Under the pieces are notes generated by a model, which searched no databases, had not been told where the DNA came from, and saw only the letters and a program-made list of their open reading frames with translations. The translations under genes and the position numbers were made by a program. DNA of 64,000 nucleotides from Cruorifilaria tuberocauda (lineage: Eukaryota; Nematoda; Chromadorea; Rhabditida; Onchocercidae), in contig JABVXU010000087.1 of the NCBI GenBank assembly GCA_013365365.1, forward strand, positions 101,804 through 165,803. Reading direction: 5' to 3'. Of this stretch, positions 13,501 to 25,526 are shown one piece after another (position 1 is the first letter of the stretch; each line of letters begins with the position of its first letter).

Positions 13501-15368
13501 TCGCTCTGTCTGCCGTATCGCCGATCCGTCACCTTGGATAAGACCTGTTCCATGCGTTTGCACTATTCGTGCACCGCCCTCTGAAGTAAGTTTTTTAAAT
13601 ATATATTTCATGAAATTAATTTAAAATGGAATCTAAGTTGAGATCTGAGCAATAATCGAATGACATTTGCAATGTTTTATAAATGCTAAAAATGTATATT
13701 TTAAAATCAGGCAAAAAATGAAATGCAATTTGATTTATTAAGAAAACTAAAAAGTATGCTGAAGGTAGCTAACCCGATGTATGAACCTCATGTACATCAT
13801 ATCCATAAGAATGAATATTTGCGATAGAGCGATCCAAATTATCTGATAATCTGAGGTATGGTATTGATGCACTTGCTGATTCCATTTGACCACAGGGTGA
13901 TATTCCTGGATTTTTCTCAGTCCTTTTAATCTTCCAAATCAAGAAAAATGTTTTATTCGTAGGATTGCAATGACATCAAATTGATGATAGGCTTGGGAAT
14001 TTTAAACTCTTGCGGAGTAAAAACAAAGTAAATTATACAGCTCATGAGTGAAATCCGAATTACGAAGTACACGATCAATGTGTTTGATAAGAAATAGAAA
14101 AGAATTAGACGCTGTTGGAAACCGAATTTAATGAGTAAATATAGAACTTGAAAAAAAAATCAAGAAATTAGAATTACAGTAGAGAATTGGGCTTAAATAA
14201 AAAGTATGATTAATAAATATGGTAGTGGAATAAAACAGCAAATGATAAATGTTTTTTCTCCTTGTCAAAGAAGCGGAAATGTAAGAGGTACAAGAGGTGA
14301 AGAGGTGCAATCATCGGTATGTGCAAGAGGTGAATTATCGGTGTCAACCGAAGAAATTGTTTACAACAGAGTGTAATAAATAACCAAGCAGATGATTAAC
14401 CAAGTCAAACAAACAAAAAATTAGAAAAAACCACTGACATCCACAATATGAAAGCGGTTTTTTATGAACAAATCGTAAAATAAAGACTTCTCTCATCATA
14501 ACTTTTCCTTCTTTCTTTCGCCATCAAACTGAAGTGCAAGAGAAAAGAATGCACAAATTTAGTTCAGAATTCAATAAGATATAAAAATATGCAAACTTTT
14601 AAATTAAATCGACAATTCAGCATAAATTGTATAAGAGAGCTTTTCAAAATTTTCAATGAGCTCTTCATTTTGGTTCAGATGAAAGCCAAAATAAATTGAA
14701 TATTTTTGTTTTTTTTGAAATATATTTGTTCTATCGAATTACACAGATAGAACTATTAATCATTAAGAAGTTCGAAAATTATTAGACCAAAAAATTTTTA
14801 ATTTGTATGGAAAATAGGAATCAATTTTGATAAATAATAAAATGAAACAGCGTCATCGGCTTATTTGTTTGCATAGCTATTCATCTTAAGAATAATCCAT
14901 TAAAGTACTAATAATACCTGATGTTTGCATAAAGGATGCATCCCTGCTGTAATCTCTTTCACCGGTTGCATAAAATCTGAAACGATAATTGATAAAAAGA
15001 TATAAAAAATCAGAAAACGAAACAAAATTCAAAATTTCGAGGGAAATTTGGAGCGATAAATGATAGCTGAGAAAGAATTTGTATCAAACTCAATTATAAG
15101 TTGTATACAAGAATGTTTTATCTTGGGAAAGTAACCTTCGTTCTGCCTCAGTAAGTGCAGATGAAGTTGGTTGTAAGGAATTCTGTGATGCGTGGTAAAA
15201 ATCATAGATCGGTAATCCCTCATTGTATCGTCGGTCAATTGTTTCCGTTAGAATTTCTTGCACCGGAACATGCGAACCGCTAACACCAGGCAATCTACGT
15301 GATTCGGTGACGTAGTGCTCTATGATCTCCTCTTGCTCAATTTTCTTCGTCGGGGACTCATAGTCCAT
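10566..15368 (-). CDS. BRICHOS-like domain type II membrane protein
   Basis: Twelve minus-strand exons join in phase to 605 residues: 15368-15136, 14976-14918, 13905-13774, 13580-13352, 13266-13147, 12705-12594, 12499-12378, 12229-12115, 11726-11541, 11455-11318, 11112-10965, 10789-10566. The first ~335 residues are polar, low-complexity and presumably cytosolic. One strong membrane segment follows at about 344-369 (rich in L, F and I, preceded by CTPR), so the C-terminus is extracytosolic. After it, FSVIDFDTGYIAVAD and FACFLVPLDR with the following SAIPNISALRDAL match the strand-Cys-helix pattern of BRICHOS domains (as in ITM2/BRI and pro-SP-C). Further cysteines follow (NCQNAKWY, CSNCYDFC, LDCFR), probably disulfide bonded. 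BRICHOS domains act as intramolecular chaperones for aggregation-prone segments of their own precursor; that role is inferred. The ATG is directly preceded by ttctttctag, a likely trans-splice acceptor. Introns 13906-14917 and 12706-13146 hold nothing else recognised. Confidence 0.78.
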
Positions 15369-15378
15369 CTAGAAAGAA
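15366..15378 (-). promoter_or_regulatory. Candidate trans-splice (spliced leader) acceptor at the BRICHOS gene start
   Basis: On the minus strand a pyrimidine-rich ttctttctag abuts the ATG with no intervening UTR. Because there is no in-frame coding upstream that I can join, a spliced-leader addition site is the simplest reading. An ordinary intron with an upstream exon cannot be excluded. Confidence 0.4.
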
Positions 15379-18365
15379 TAAATCCATTCAAAAACTTAAG
15401 AAATGGATCACAATGATCATTTCAGCAACCAGATGTAAGAAGCTCGATTAATTTAAATTTGACAAGAATAATAAATGCAGATAGTGTGCTATAAATGTAA
15501 TCTGTAATTCTTATTTAAAATGATGCCCGGGAATAGTGAATAGTGGAGAAGATAAAAGATAAAAGAATGATCAACACAGAAATAAAAAGCTTTTATAAGA
15601 TAATAGATGTAGGATGATAGATTGGAAGGATTAGTAAAAATGTAATTTATAAACAAATACCAACAATGAAGAATGAAACTTAAAATGTAATATGAATACA
15701 GCAAATAATTCGGCTGTCAGCATGTCATCGATTTCCGATTCAAAATGCTAATGGTGATTATAATGTTGACAACAAAGTAGAAGTTGAAAGAACGATTTCA
15801 CTCTGAACATGTCAATTTATTTTCGATATATGGGAAATTTATAAAAACAAAAATGCTAATTTTGTCATCAGTAAGTAGCTGTTTAACAGTTGTTTATAAA
15901 GTAGAACTAAATTTTAACCTTAACCTATTTTTATCTGATCCGAAGCAATGCTGCCAGGTTTCTTTTTCCAACGAAGTGATTTAAATAGCTATAAGCAAAT
16001 CGGGATGATAAAACGCGATTGTGCAAATTTCAATTTGCAAGACTTGTGGAAGTAATTGTATAAAGTTTGAGATATGATTTATTTGTTTAGTAAATTTGAA
16101 ATCTTTTCTTTATACGTAAATTGGAAGGAAAAGATAAAATCAAAGATTCCAGAATTTGAAGAGCTTACAAAAAATCTTCGTCCCATCCAATGATTCATAC
16201 CTTGCCGATTGCTTGCTTAGAAATAAAGTTTCTGGAATGAATGATATATTCGATCATACATCATTAATCAGAATATTAATTCTTAAACAATCACACCAAG
16301 TGGCCATCTTCTGCAATCAGTCAAATGACTGGTATCACTATCATTATAGTGTTCATATACGATCAGCGACAGTCAACATTTCATTTTTGAAACTCTTTAT
16401 AACTCTTATATTTTCATAATTTGTTTGTCATACGAGTTTTCAGTGAGTGAATGAAACATCGTTATCTGATAAGAATTAATTATTGGTAGGATCTGTCTCA
16501 GAAAAGTATCATCCATTTCCAACAACGCACGACGAATTCATATTTCAGTACCACTCTCAATAATCTGATATATCAGTGAAGTATGCCATTAGGTGCCATT
16601 ATTATATTGACTGGTGTATTTATCCTAAGTGGCTATTTAAGCGGCTCCATCATCGAAAGAAGAATTTTGCAAGGATAATAATTTAAAGAATTACAAATTG
16701 TAGAGTGCGTCACCATAGTGATATCTGCGACAACCAATCCTTTTTCTCTTTCGTAAAATTACAAAATGCACAAGGCAACCTGATCGGCGATATACAATAA
16801 CTTAAAAGAAAAAGAAAGCTCAAGACAATAAGTATTGTTTGCAATTGGTTATATGTATAGATAATAATGGGAAAAAAAACGCTGCACAATGGTCAGCAAT
16901 TAAACTTTATGAATGTGAAGCATTTCGTCGATAAGTGTAATTATTTTCTTTTCCAGGAAGAAAAAATTTCGGAAGACAAAAAAAGCGCTTGAAAAAGTAC
17001 GAAATAGAGAAATTTTTCATTATGACTTTTTATTCGAAGTTACTTTATTTAGTACAGTAGCAAGTGGGAAACAATTGTTAAAGCAACTATATCCGTCAAT
17101 AATTGCAATTCTGATCGGTTATTGAAATAAATACGAAATATTCCATGGTGCAATATCAAGCGAGACGGGAAAATATGATGAAGATTTACTCAATGATTTG
17201 TATTGGAAGAAAAAACAGTTTCATGAGGTAGATTAGACAATATTTGAACTGAGTTACAAAGAATTGGGCGAGTGGATTCAGAAGATGAAATGAATGTGAG
17301 AAATGATTGATTAGTTTAATTGCAGAAATTTTGCTTAAGATGGAATTAAAATTAGTAAAACATTTGTCTAATTAATGCAAAAAAATGAAGAATTATTCGC
17401 GCAATTGAGCTTTCGAATAAATTCTTTTTAAGCATTAAAATATATTATAGCAGTGATCACTTAAAGTCCGTACGCTTAGATATGATTTTGATTAAATGAG
17501 AACAATAAATCTTCAATTTTAGCATTAGATTAAGAGATGATTGTAATCATGATCATTTGTTACCAACTCTATAAAATATAGATGTAAAAAATTAAAATGA
17601 AAAAAGATAAAATATTTTTAGAGTTTTGAAGAACAGAATATGAAAAAGAAATTTAGAAAGTCTTGTAAAATTTTGAAACGTATTATATGACAATGATTGA
17701 TTGAATTCCTGAATAAAGTTGGTTATGACAGAGTAGTAAAATGAGTGAAAAATGACTTCATCAGATGGCAACTGATTTCATTTTCTGTAATATTGAAACA
17801 ATTCCATCGCATTATGAAGAGGAGAAATCTCAAATAAGCATTATTAGAAAAGTATTAATGAAGAATCGAATCCATTAATAGCTTATTTTAGACAAACAAT
17901 AAATTCGGTAAATGAAAATTACAATAAAAATAAATCTAAAAATTACCATTTTGCATTGAATTTCAAAATTTTATCAAATACAAAAACGGGTTTAAAGATT
18001 TTGTTGAAAGATAAAAATAAAAAGGAGCTATAGGTTATAGTTAAAGTTCTACTGGATTAATCTTGCATTAAAACATTATTAAGAATGTTTAAAAAAGATT
18101 TATTTATTCAACGTGAACCTAAAACAACTTTCATAGGAGAAAATTACGTGAAAAGCAATGGTAGCAAATCTTACGCTTATTGCATCCATTTCATTTGAGT
18201 ATTGCACAATATAGTAAGATGAATTAGACTATTATGCTAACTTATTTTAGTCTTAAGAAAAAGTGCTCTGAATCATTGTAAATTTCTTGTAGGTATTTTT
18301 CTTGTTCGGATTTTTCTCTAAGAAAATTTTTTGAAAGAATTGCTAGCAAATTTTTCCTATATAAT

Positions 18366-18600
18366 AAGAATGATAATAATTTAATAATAATAACAATAAT
18401 AATTGGCAATAATAATAACAATATCAATAGTGATAATAATAATGTTATTATTATTTTTGTTATATAGTTTATTAACATGATGACACGTAGTAGTGGATAA
18501 TAATAATAATAACATAATATAATAATAATTAATAATTAATAATAATAATAAAAATAATAACTGATGATGATAACAATAATAATAAATAATCAAACAAACA
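18366..18600. repeat. Imperfect AAT/ATA trinucleotide repeat tract
   Basis: Long runs of aataataat with scattered aac and att interruptions on both sides of a short unique piece (about 18450-18500). It reads as a minus-strand frame rich in Tyr and Leu that is purely compositional. Confidence 0.8.
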
Positions 18601-21600
18601 ATATCAGTCATATAAGCGCTTTATAATGAATAATGATCCATAGACTGAATGCATTACTATCATTTCCTATGATTACAGATACAATCACTAATCTTCGATT
18701 ATAAACTTCGTATCATTTTCAGATTCTAAGAGTAGAGAAGGAATGAGAGCGCTTCTAATATGCAAAAATTACGAATTCGAGAATCTAAAGGATTGGGAAG
18801 GAGAGTGATTAAAGAAGGAGAGAAGGAGAAGTGAAGTGAAAAAGGCAAAAAAATAGTATTTTAATCCATAGCTTCAATTATTTACTCGAAAGGAACATTA
18901 ATACTATCATCTCGTCCCATTTGCATAAAATACAACAATCCTTTAATTTTCTTTTAAATCGAAGTATTCCTCCAATACATCAAGTATGCTTTGCCGAAAC
19001 GTTCACGATTGGAATTAAGAAAATGGAAATTATAATTGAAAGATGCACTGTTCAACATACTAGACCTCGAAAAACGTTTTGATTCAAACCAAAACAAAAT
19101 CATTCTAAATAATTAAATATTGGATACATGATAAGAGTTGGCTGAGAAAATTTTCTCCAACTTCGACCATACTATTTATTAAGATTGAGAGTAGAAAATA
19201 TGGTATATGTGAAAGATGCAGATGTCATAATGTCTGGCAATGAGTTGTTGATAACAACTAATGAACAGTTGATATGAATGGCACTGATATTGTCATAGTT
19301 CACTTGTCACGCAATTTACGGTCTTATTTCTCTCTTGGTGATTGAAATAAATGAGAACAATTTTATTGAGTTCGAAATTATTGTAGTAGTGGTCTTCCAT
19401 TGTCCTATTCTGCATGAATATCGCCCATTTTTTGAAATTATTTTATAATTGTTATTTAAAAAATTCATATTCAATCAGAAAAAAATGTTTTTTAAAAGAT
19501 TATAATAAATGTTGGGAAAAAAAAGACCTATTTAGTCATCTTGCTAGACACTATCACATCATATATCATGATGAAGTTTTTGTTACAAAAAAAAAGTTAA
19601 ATTCATGAAAATGGCGAAGTGAAGGTCTTTTATATTCATATTGTCATCAGCAACACTGATCAGAATTTACTGCTTTCTTCCATGGTGTCGCAGTTTCGAA
19701 AGAAATTTTCAAAAAAGGAAAAACTAAGATATGTAGTACTACGAGAAATATTATTCATATTCATTGGAGCGTTCTATCATGAAATTTTAAAAAGATTCCA
19801 TTAAAAATCATTTTTTTCATAAAAAATCTCAAAACTGATCTGAAAGCGATTGAAAAAAGAAGAATATTATCAGCGAGATAACCTATCTGAATGATATTTG
19901 ATGGTTTAAATAAATGGATTACAACATATCTTTCAGTTCTTCGTTTGAAGTTTGAGGAAATGAGAAGATATATCAGCATGAGAGATTAATAACGAGCAAT
20001 GGAAAGGTGCGGAAGTTATTCGTTCCGAAGACAATTATTCACTTGATCATGGGACATACCGAAGAAGAGCGAGATAAGACATGGGTTAGGAAGAACAGTT
20101 ACCGAATTGCTTCCATTTCAACTGTGTCAGATGATGAATGGTTGTTCTTAACGTATCTTTCAGTGAAGTTTTGAATTGAAACAATTCTGCAAACGGTAAG
20201 TTTCTGAGATTCGAATTAACAGATTATAAGAGGAAAAAAACAGTAATATAGCATGCTATTTGTAGGAATGAGACTAAAATTCTGTACTGTTATCGAGTAC
20301 TATTTAAAAAAATATGCCAATAACAAGATAATACGAAGAAAAGGATTTTCAGATAACTGCAATGTTTTAGAGTGGATTATCGATTGATTTCTAAATTTGG
20401 AAGCATTCTCCGCAGAATGTGTTAGTGATAGTGTAACGGCCAACTACGATTGCAATTAATTCGAAATAGATGTTTTGAATATTTGACAATGCTCGATGAT
20501 TTCAAAAGGAGCAACGAGTGCATGAGATTTGTGTATGAAATTATCTCAAAATATATATTTTCAATAGAGGAGAAGAGAAGGATGAGAGAGACGAGTGACC
20601 TAGTTCGGTCCGTACTTTCCTGGCCCTTCCGAACCGCTCTGGTCATCAGCGTTTCAAATTTTTGGTTGAGCGTCGAGAAAGAGAGAAAATGGCAGAAGGT
20701 CATCACTCACTTTCAAATTAACTCTGAATAACTCTCGGAAGGCATGATTTCTACCTAACTATTTAATAGATCACTCATTCAATAATTCATCCTCTATATG
20801 ATTTCTAGCTCTTTATAGCATGAAAACATTCTCTAAAAACAAACAAAGAATACGACGAACTTCTGAAATCGGAAAAAACAGAGAATGGCAACATTGGTGA
20901 TTAATAAAGCAACGTTTGAGCCTTCAAAACAAGTTTTCGCTTCAGTTCGAAGCAAGCAGTATTTGGCCTTCATAAAGATCTACCAATATCATTCGCGAGA
21001 TGAAATATTGAGAAGAGTTGAATCTTCTTATCATCACATACAACCTTCATCTTTACAAAAAAATTGATGTGAAATGTGGACGGAATTGACAATAGAAGTG
21101 TAAAGAATAGCAATCACAACGAATCTGAAACCTTTCGCAATATACCTCTCGGGTAATAACATGCGGATCGTAACCTATCAGTCAGTTGATAAAGATTGCT
21201 ATCTTCAGATGATTGCTGATATTTCTCTATACTGCATTCCATAGAATGATAACAGTTTACTTCAATAACATATCTCATAGAGATTTGTAGATTAAAATAT
21301 CATACAAAATAAATCCTTGGTAGAGAAATGAAGACTGATATGAAAACATTACAGAAATATCTTCAGAATATTCGAAAATATCAGTAGGTATATCCTTCTT
21401 TCCTTCTCTCTCTCTCTCTGCTTTCAAGTACTTTGCTTCCTCATTTTGCTATTACATATTTCCTGTCTGTAGAGAAGAGACACTTTAGTATTGCTTTCTT
21501 CAGAAATATATGTTATGCTATTCGATACTTTTTAAGACAGAAAACCGGAAACAAAAGAGACGGAATGAATAGTAGTTGAATTAATTAATAAATGAAGCAG

Positions 21601-22719
21601 AGAAAGAAAGCAACTATCGGCTGATAACAATGAAATTTACTTATTATATAAACTGATAAGTTTCTCTTTGCAATTAGGAAGAAGTGTAATTGATGTTTTG
21701 CATTCAGTAATGTGACCGTTCCTTCACAACCATTCCTCCTTCCACTCCTAGAGCATCGGCAACAAAGTGTGACCTCAGACAAATTTCCATCAGTTATCAG
21801 TGATAACGAAATTGCGGCCACCCCTTGGGACAGCTTGCAAACCTTCCTGTTGCATAGGAAAGAGAGAATCGAGAGCATATATCTCATTATTCTCACTCCT
21901 CTTCATTTCGTACTTCTCTCATTTCAGCTTTCATTTCTTTTTCAGCTTCTTCTCGCTTTCACCACAGTAATTTTTAATTAGTCACACATTTTTATGTATC
22001 CCTTCGCAATGCTATCTTTCATCCTCATTTCTTTTTCTTCCTTCTTTGTTTCCTGCAAATGACTTATCCTCTGGATCTGACTCATTTATGCAACGTATGC
22101 ACGTTTATTATTTGCGCTCACGTCCGCTTGTTCCTGCTAGCTAATGTTTCGTACGCTAACGCTGTGTATTATATGTTCTGCGTGGTGGCATTGAACTCTC
22201 CCTCTTTAACAATCGACGTATATCACATCACGTCACCTACATAATGACACAGGTAGGGAAGGGCGGAAAGGTCAGAGTTATTGAGCGCTTGAATGTCTCT
22301 CTTCCTCACTCTCTCTCACTCTTTACCTTATTTCCTTTCACTTCGCTCTCCGAAAATTTCAATTCTTTAAATTATCGGCTCCGTGCGCTTCTTGTCTCAG
22401 TGTATTTTTTTGGACCAAAAAAAGTGGTTGCATTGTGGGATGAATGTGTTGCCCTTGTTGACCTCTAATCCATCAGGATTATTTTCTATGCCGCTCTAAC
22501 GTGAGAATGATGCTGTGCTCAATGTTTCTCAGTAATCAGCAAACTTGCAATCTCAATTTACTCAAAGTTGCATTTTGCAAACAAACATCAGTAATATTCA
22601 GATTTGAGAGGTGGATAATTTCTTGTTAATTGCTTATTCGTGTTTTGTGATTGGCCGATAAAGAATGCTCAATAAGAACTTCAGTATCTTCCAAGTGAGG
22701 AGGAGTAATTGACTTATCT

Positions 22720-22739
22720 TTTCAGATTTCAGCTGTATT
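22720..22739 (+). promoter_or_regulatory. Paired splice-acceptor-like sites just upstream of the G3P dehydrogenase start
   Basis: Two TTTCAG-type sites end at 22725 and 22732, only 14 and 7 bases before the ATG at 22740. This fits spliced-leader addition with a very short 5' UTR. Confidence 0.4.
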
Positions 22740-25526
22740 ATGGGACCGAGAGCACTTATCAAAGTAACACTTGTCGGCTCAGGCAATTGGTTTGTTCATT
22801 TTCTTAGCAAAGAATTGAATGGACGAAAATTTTGAAAGCAAGATTTTGACGCAGCATTTGGAATTAAAACATAATTGCACTTCCGAGATTTCATACTATA
22901 TCAAATATTGAATTAATTTTAATTTCTTTTGTTTTAGGGGTTCAGCTATTTCCCTCATTATTGGTAAAAATGTCCAGAAGTACAGCGATGTGTTTGATCA
23001 CGAAGTACGCATGTGGGTTTATGAAGAGATAGTCAATGGGATGAAACTTACCGAGGTTATCAATACGCAACATGAGAATGTAAAATATTTGCCTGGCAAA
23101 AAGCTTCCATCAAATGTGGTTTGATTTTCGCTTTTTTTTCTCTATGTGGTATATCTTTTTTAAACACGCAAACAGTGCATACAGCACCTGCTAAAATAAT
23201 ATTACCAATCATTTCTGCAAACTTTTTCTTTTTGCTATGAAATGTGATTGATGTGTAGCGATGATCAGTAATTTTTCGATTTTTAAGCATTGTCCGCAAT
23301 CAAGCGGTCGAAGGAACTCGATTTCTATAATTTTGCCCAGCTGTACATTCGTCATTAAACTGTCAATAAATACCTAAAAATTTAGTTGACCGCATTATTT
23401 GCAGGAAGCAATTAATCTAACTAACTTGCAGGTGGCTATATCGGATCTACTGACAGCATGCAAAGACAGTGACATACTTGTATTTGTAATCCCTCATCAA
23501 TTTGTGGAAAATGTTTGTAATCAGTTGAAAGGTCATCTAAAAAAAGACGCGCTTGTAGTTTCACTCATTAAGGTACTCATCATGTGTTAGTAAATAATTG
23601 CAATCTAATCAGAGAAAGTTTTATTCTGCCAAATTATTTGAATTTATTGCTTGTCAGAGATCCTGAATCTCCGATTGAATTGGTTTGGAAATCAAAGAAT
23701 TATTTTTAACACTTTCATTTTGGAGTTGAATTTGTCATGCAGAATAGTAAAATTAAAATCAAATTAAGTTAAAAATCAATAGGAGAGAGTGCATTTCAGG
23801 GTTTCATGATACAGAAAAAGAAGGGTGGAATCCGGTTGGTTACTGAAGAGATTCGAGAATTGTTGAATGTCGAAACGGCTGTTCTGATGGGTGCAAATTT
23901 GGCTCCGGAAGTAGCAAATGAAGATTTTTGTGAAGCCACTATTGGTAGGTGTAAATTTGAGCTTCCTAAAATAATTTCTTAAATTTTTTATAAATATACA
24001 TCAAATAAGTATAGTAGGATTGCTTTTATAACACATTGCTACCTAATTACTGCATATATTGACTATTTTCTGCATTAAGAAAATTTAAGTCGTTCATAAT
24101 TTTAGGCTGTAAGGATCAAAAAGATAGATGGTCTATATTACAAAAATTGTTTGATACTGACAATTTCAAGATTGCTCTAACGGAAGACGCAAATACTGTC
24201 GAGTTATGTGGTGGCCTTAAAGTTAGCTGTTTTTGTTTTTCTGCTCATAATAAACGTGCAAATAAGATAAGAAAAATCATATCTTCTTAAGTTGAAACTA
24301 TATTACCGCATACTTTTTTGTTTCTTGCAGAATATTGTCGCGTGTGCTGCAGGCTTTGCCGATGGTCTCGGTTATGGAAGTAATACAAAATCAGCTATTA
24401 TCCGACTGGGACTTATGGAAATTACTATCGTAATTATTACTCAATTGAAATCGATTACCAGGCTTTTTGTCAAATATTTGAATTGACAATTTGACAACAA
24501 ATTAAGCTAACGAACATAATGCGGATGGACTTGAGCATCAAAATCTATCTCAAAATGAATGATAATATGAAAACTTTTGCTCGGAAAAAATCGTTAATCT
24601 CTGTACATTATAGTTTGTCGAACTGTTTTACCATGGCTCTAATATTCGGACATTTTTTGAAAGTTGTGGTGTGGCTGATCTCATAGCAACATGTAGTGCC
24701 GGTAGAAATCGCAAAATATGCGAAGCATTTGTTAAGACAGGAAAAGTGAGTGAATTAGATCTTTTTAAATCATATATACTTAACTATTTTTTCCCTAATT
24801 TTTACATTGTTCTGTACAGTATTTGACGAATGACTTGTAATGCATATCTTGGAATCGTTGAGTTTAAATTACTATAGTTCACTGTCAGAATTTTATTAAT
24901 TTTATTAATCATTTTAATTTCTTTTTGAATCAGAATAATAAGGTTATGACTTCCATATATCGGAATTTTGTGATAGTATTGGAATTTATTCAATTCTATT
25001 TTTATGATTGCTTCTTTAGTCAATCAAAGAATTGGAGCAAGAGATGCTGAATGGACAAAGTGCTCAGGGTCCTTTGACAGCTGAAGAAGTTTATCTTATG
25101 TTGAAGAAGCACAACATGGTTTCGAGGTAAATGATTCCCTTAAATAGTTAATACAGATATAACCGCGAGAGCTTTTTAGTGACTAAAAAAGAATTAGATG
25201 TTCTATATAAAAAGAAAAATCCTGCATAAAAATTTCCTAATTAAAAATTTAGCAATTTTGCTACAGTTTCTACTATGTCTGAAAACAAAAAATGATTCCT
25301 ATTATTTGACCAAAAAAAAACCAGTCCCATGTCATCTAAGCAGTTCTTCAATCAGCGCGACATCTGATATTGCTAATATTCGAAATTATCCTACTTCTTT
25401 TGTGTTTACACTTATCTGTTTCCTTCTAGATTTCCGTTGTTCTCAGCCGTTCACCAAATATGCCAGGGACAAATTTCCCCGGATCAGCTGGTATCTCATC
25501 TTCGTGAATCTCAAAGCTCGAATTGA
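22740..25526 (+). CDS. gpdh: Glycerol-3-phosphate dehydrogenase, NAD-dependent, cytosolic
   Basis: Nine exons join in phase to 355 residues, the normal length for the family: 22740-22789, 22938-23118, 23432-23572, 23800-23944, 24106-24221, 24331-24429, 24614-24745, 25020-25126, 25430-25526. The enzyme interconverts dihydroxyacetone phosphate and sn-glycerol 3-phosphate with NADH. The N-terminal Rossmann motif GSGNWG (residues 13-18) is split by the first intron. [10 protein letters not shown] and the [10 protein letters not shown] segment are typical. [12 protein letters not shown] carries the catalytic lysine (about residue 211), and [23 protein letters not shown] and the C-terminal [13 protein letters not shown] complete the helical domain. 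All expected blocks are present, so the gene looks functional. In C. elegans the homologues gpdh-1 and gpdh-2 make glycerol as an osmolyte and feed lipid synthesis; the same role here is inference. Which paralogue it corresponds to cannot be told. Confidence 0.96.
23405..23431 (+). other. In-frame alternative acceptor segment of G3P dehydrogenase exon 3
   Basis: Acceptors end at 23404 (tttgcag) and 23431 (acttgcag). The 27 nt between them are open in frame and would add nine residues (EAINLTNLQ) before VAISDLL. Family alignment favours the downstream site, because SNV joined to VAI matches other G3P dehydrogenases. Confidence 0.4.

Larger units (their letters stand above)
15369..22739. other. 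Divergent intergenic region between the BRICHOS and G3P dehydrogenase genes
   Basis: No gene is recognised in 7.4 kb. It carries an AT-rich triplet repeat tract (18366-18600), a TC run (21404-21420) and a pyrimidine-rich stretch at about 22300-22350. Two unrecognised overlapping frames of about 93 codons lie on opposite strands at 20422-20731. Promoters for both flanking genes should lie here. AACTGATAAG at 21651-21660 matches the GATA-factor site used for intestinal expression in nematodes, about 1.1 kb upstream of the dehydrogenase start; such short sites occur often by chance. Confidence 0.5.

Noticed and set aside
20422..20731. Overlapping frames of about 93 codons on both strands upstream of G3P dehydrogenase
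   Set aside because: Open on both strands, no splice partners, no recognisable domain; likely compositional.
21585..21896. Minus-strand frame of 103 codons
   Set aside because: No homology recognised, a competing plus-strand frame covers the same bases, and it lies in the promoter region of the dehydrogenase gene.
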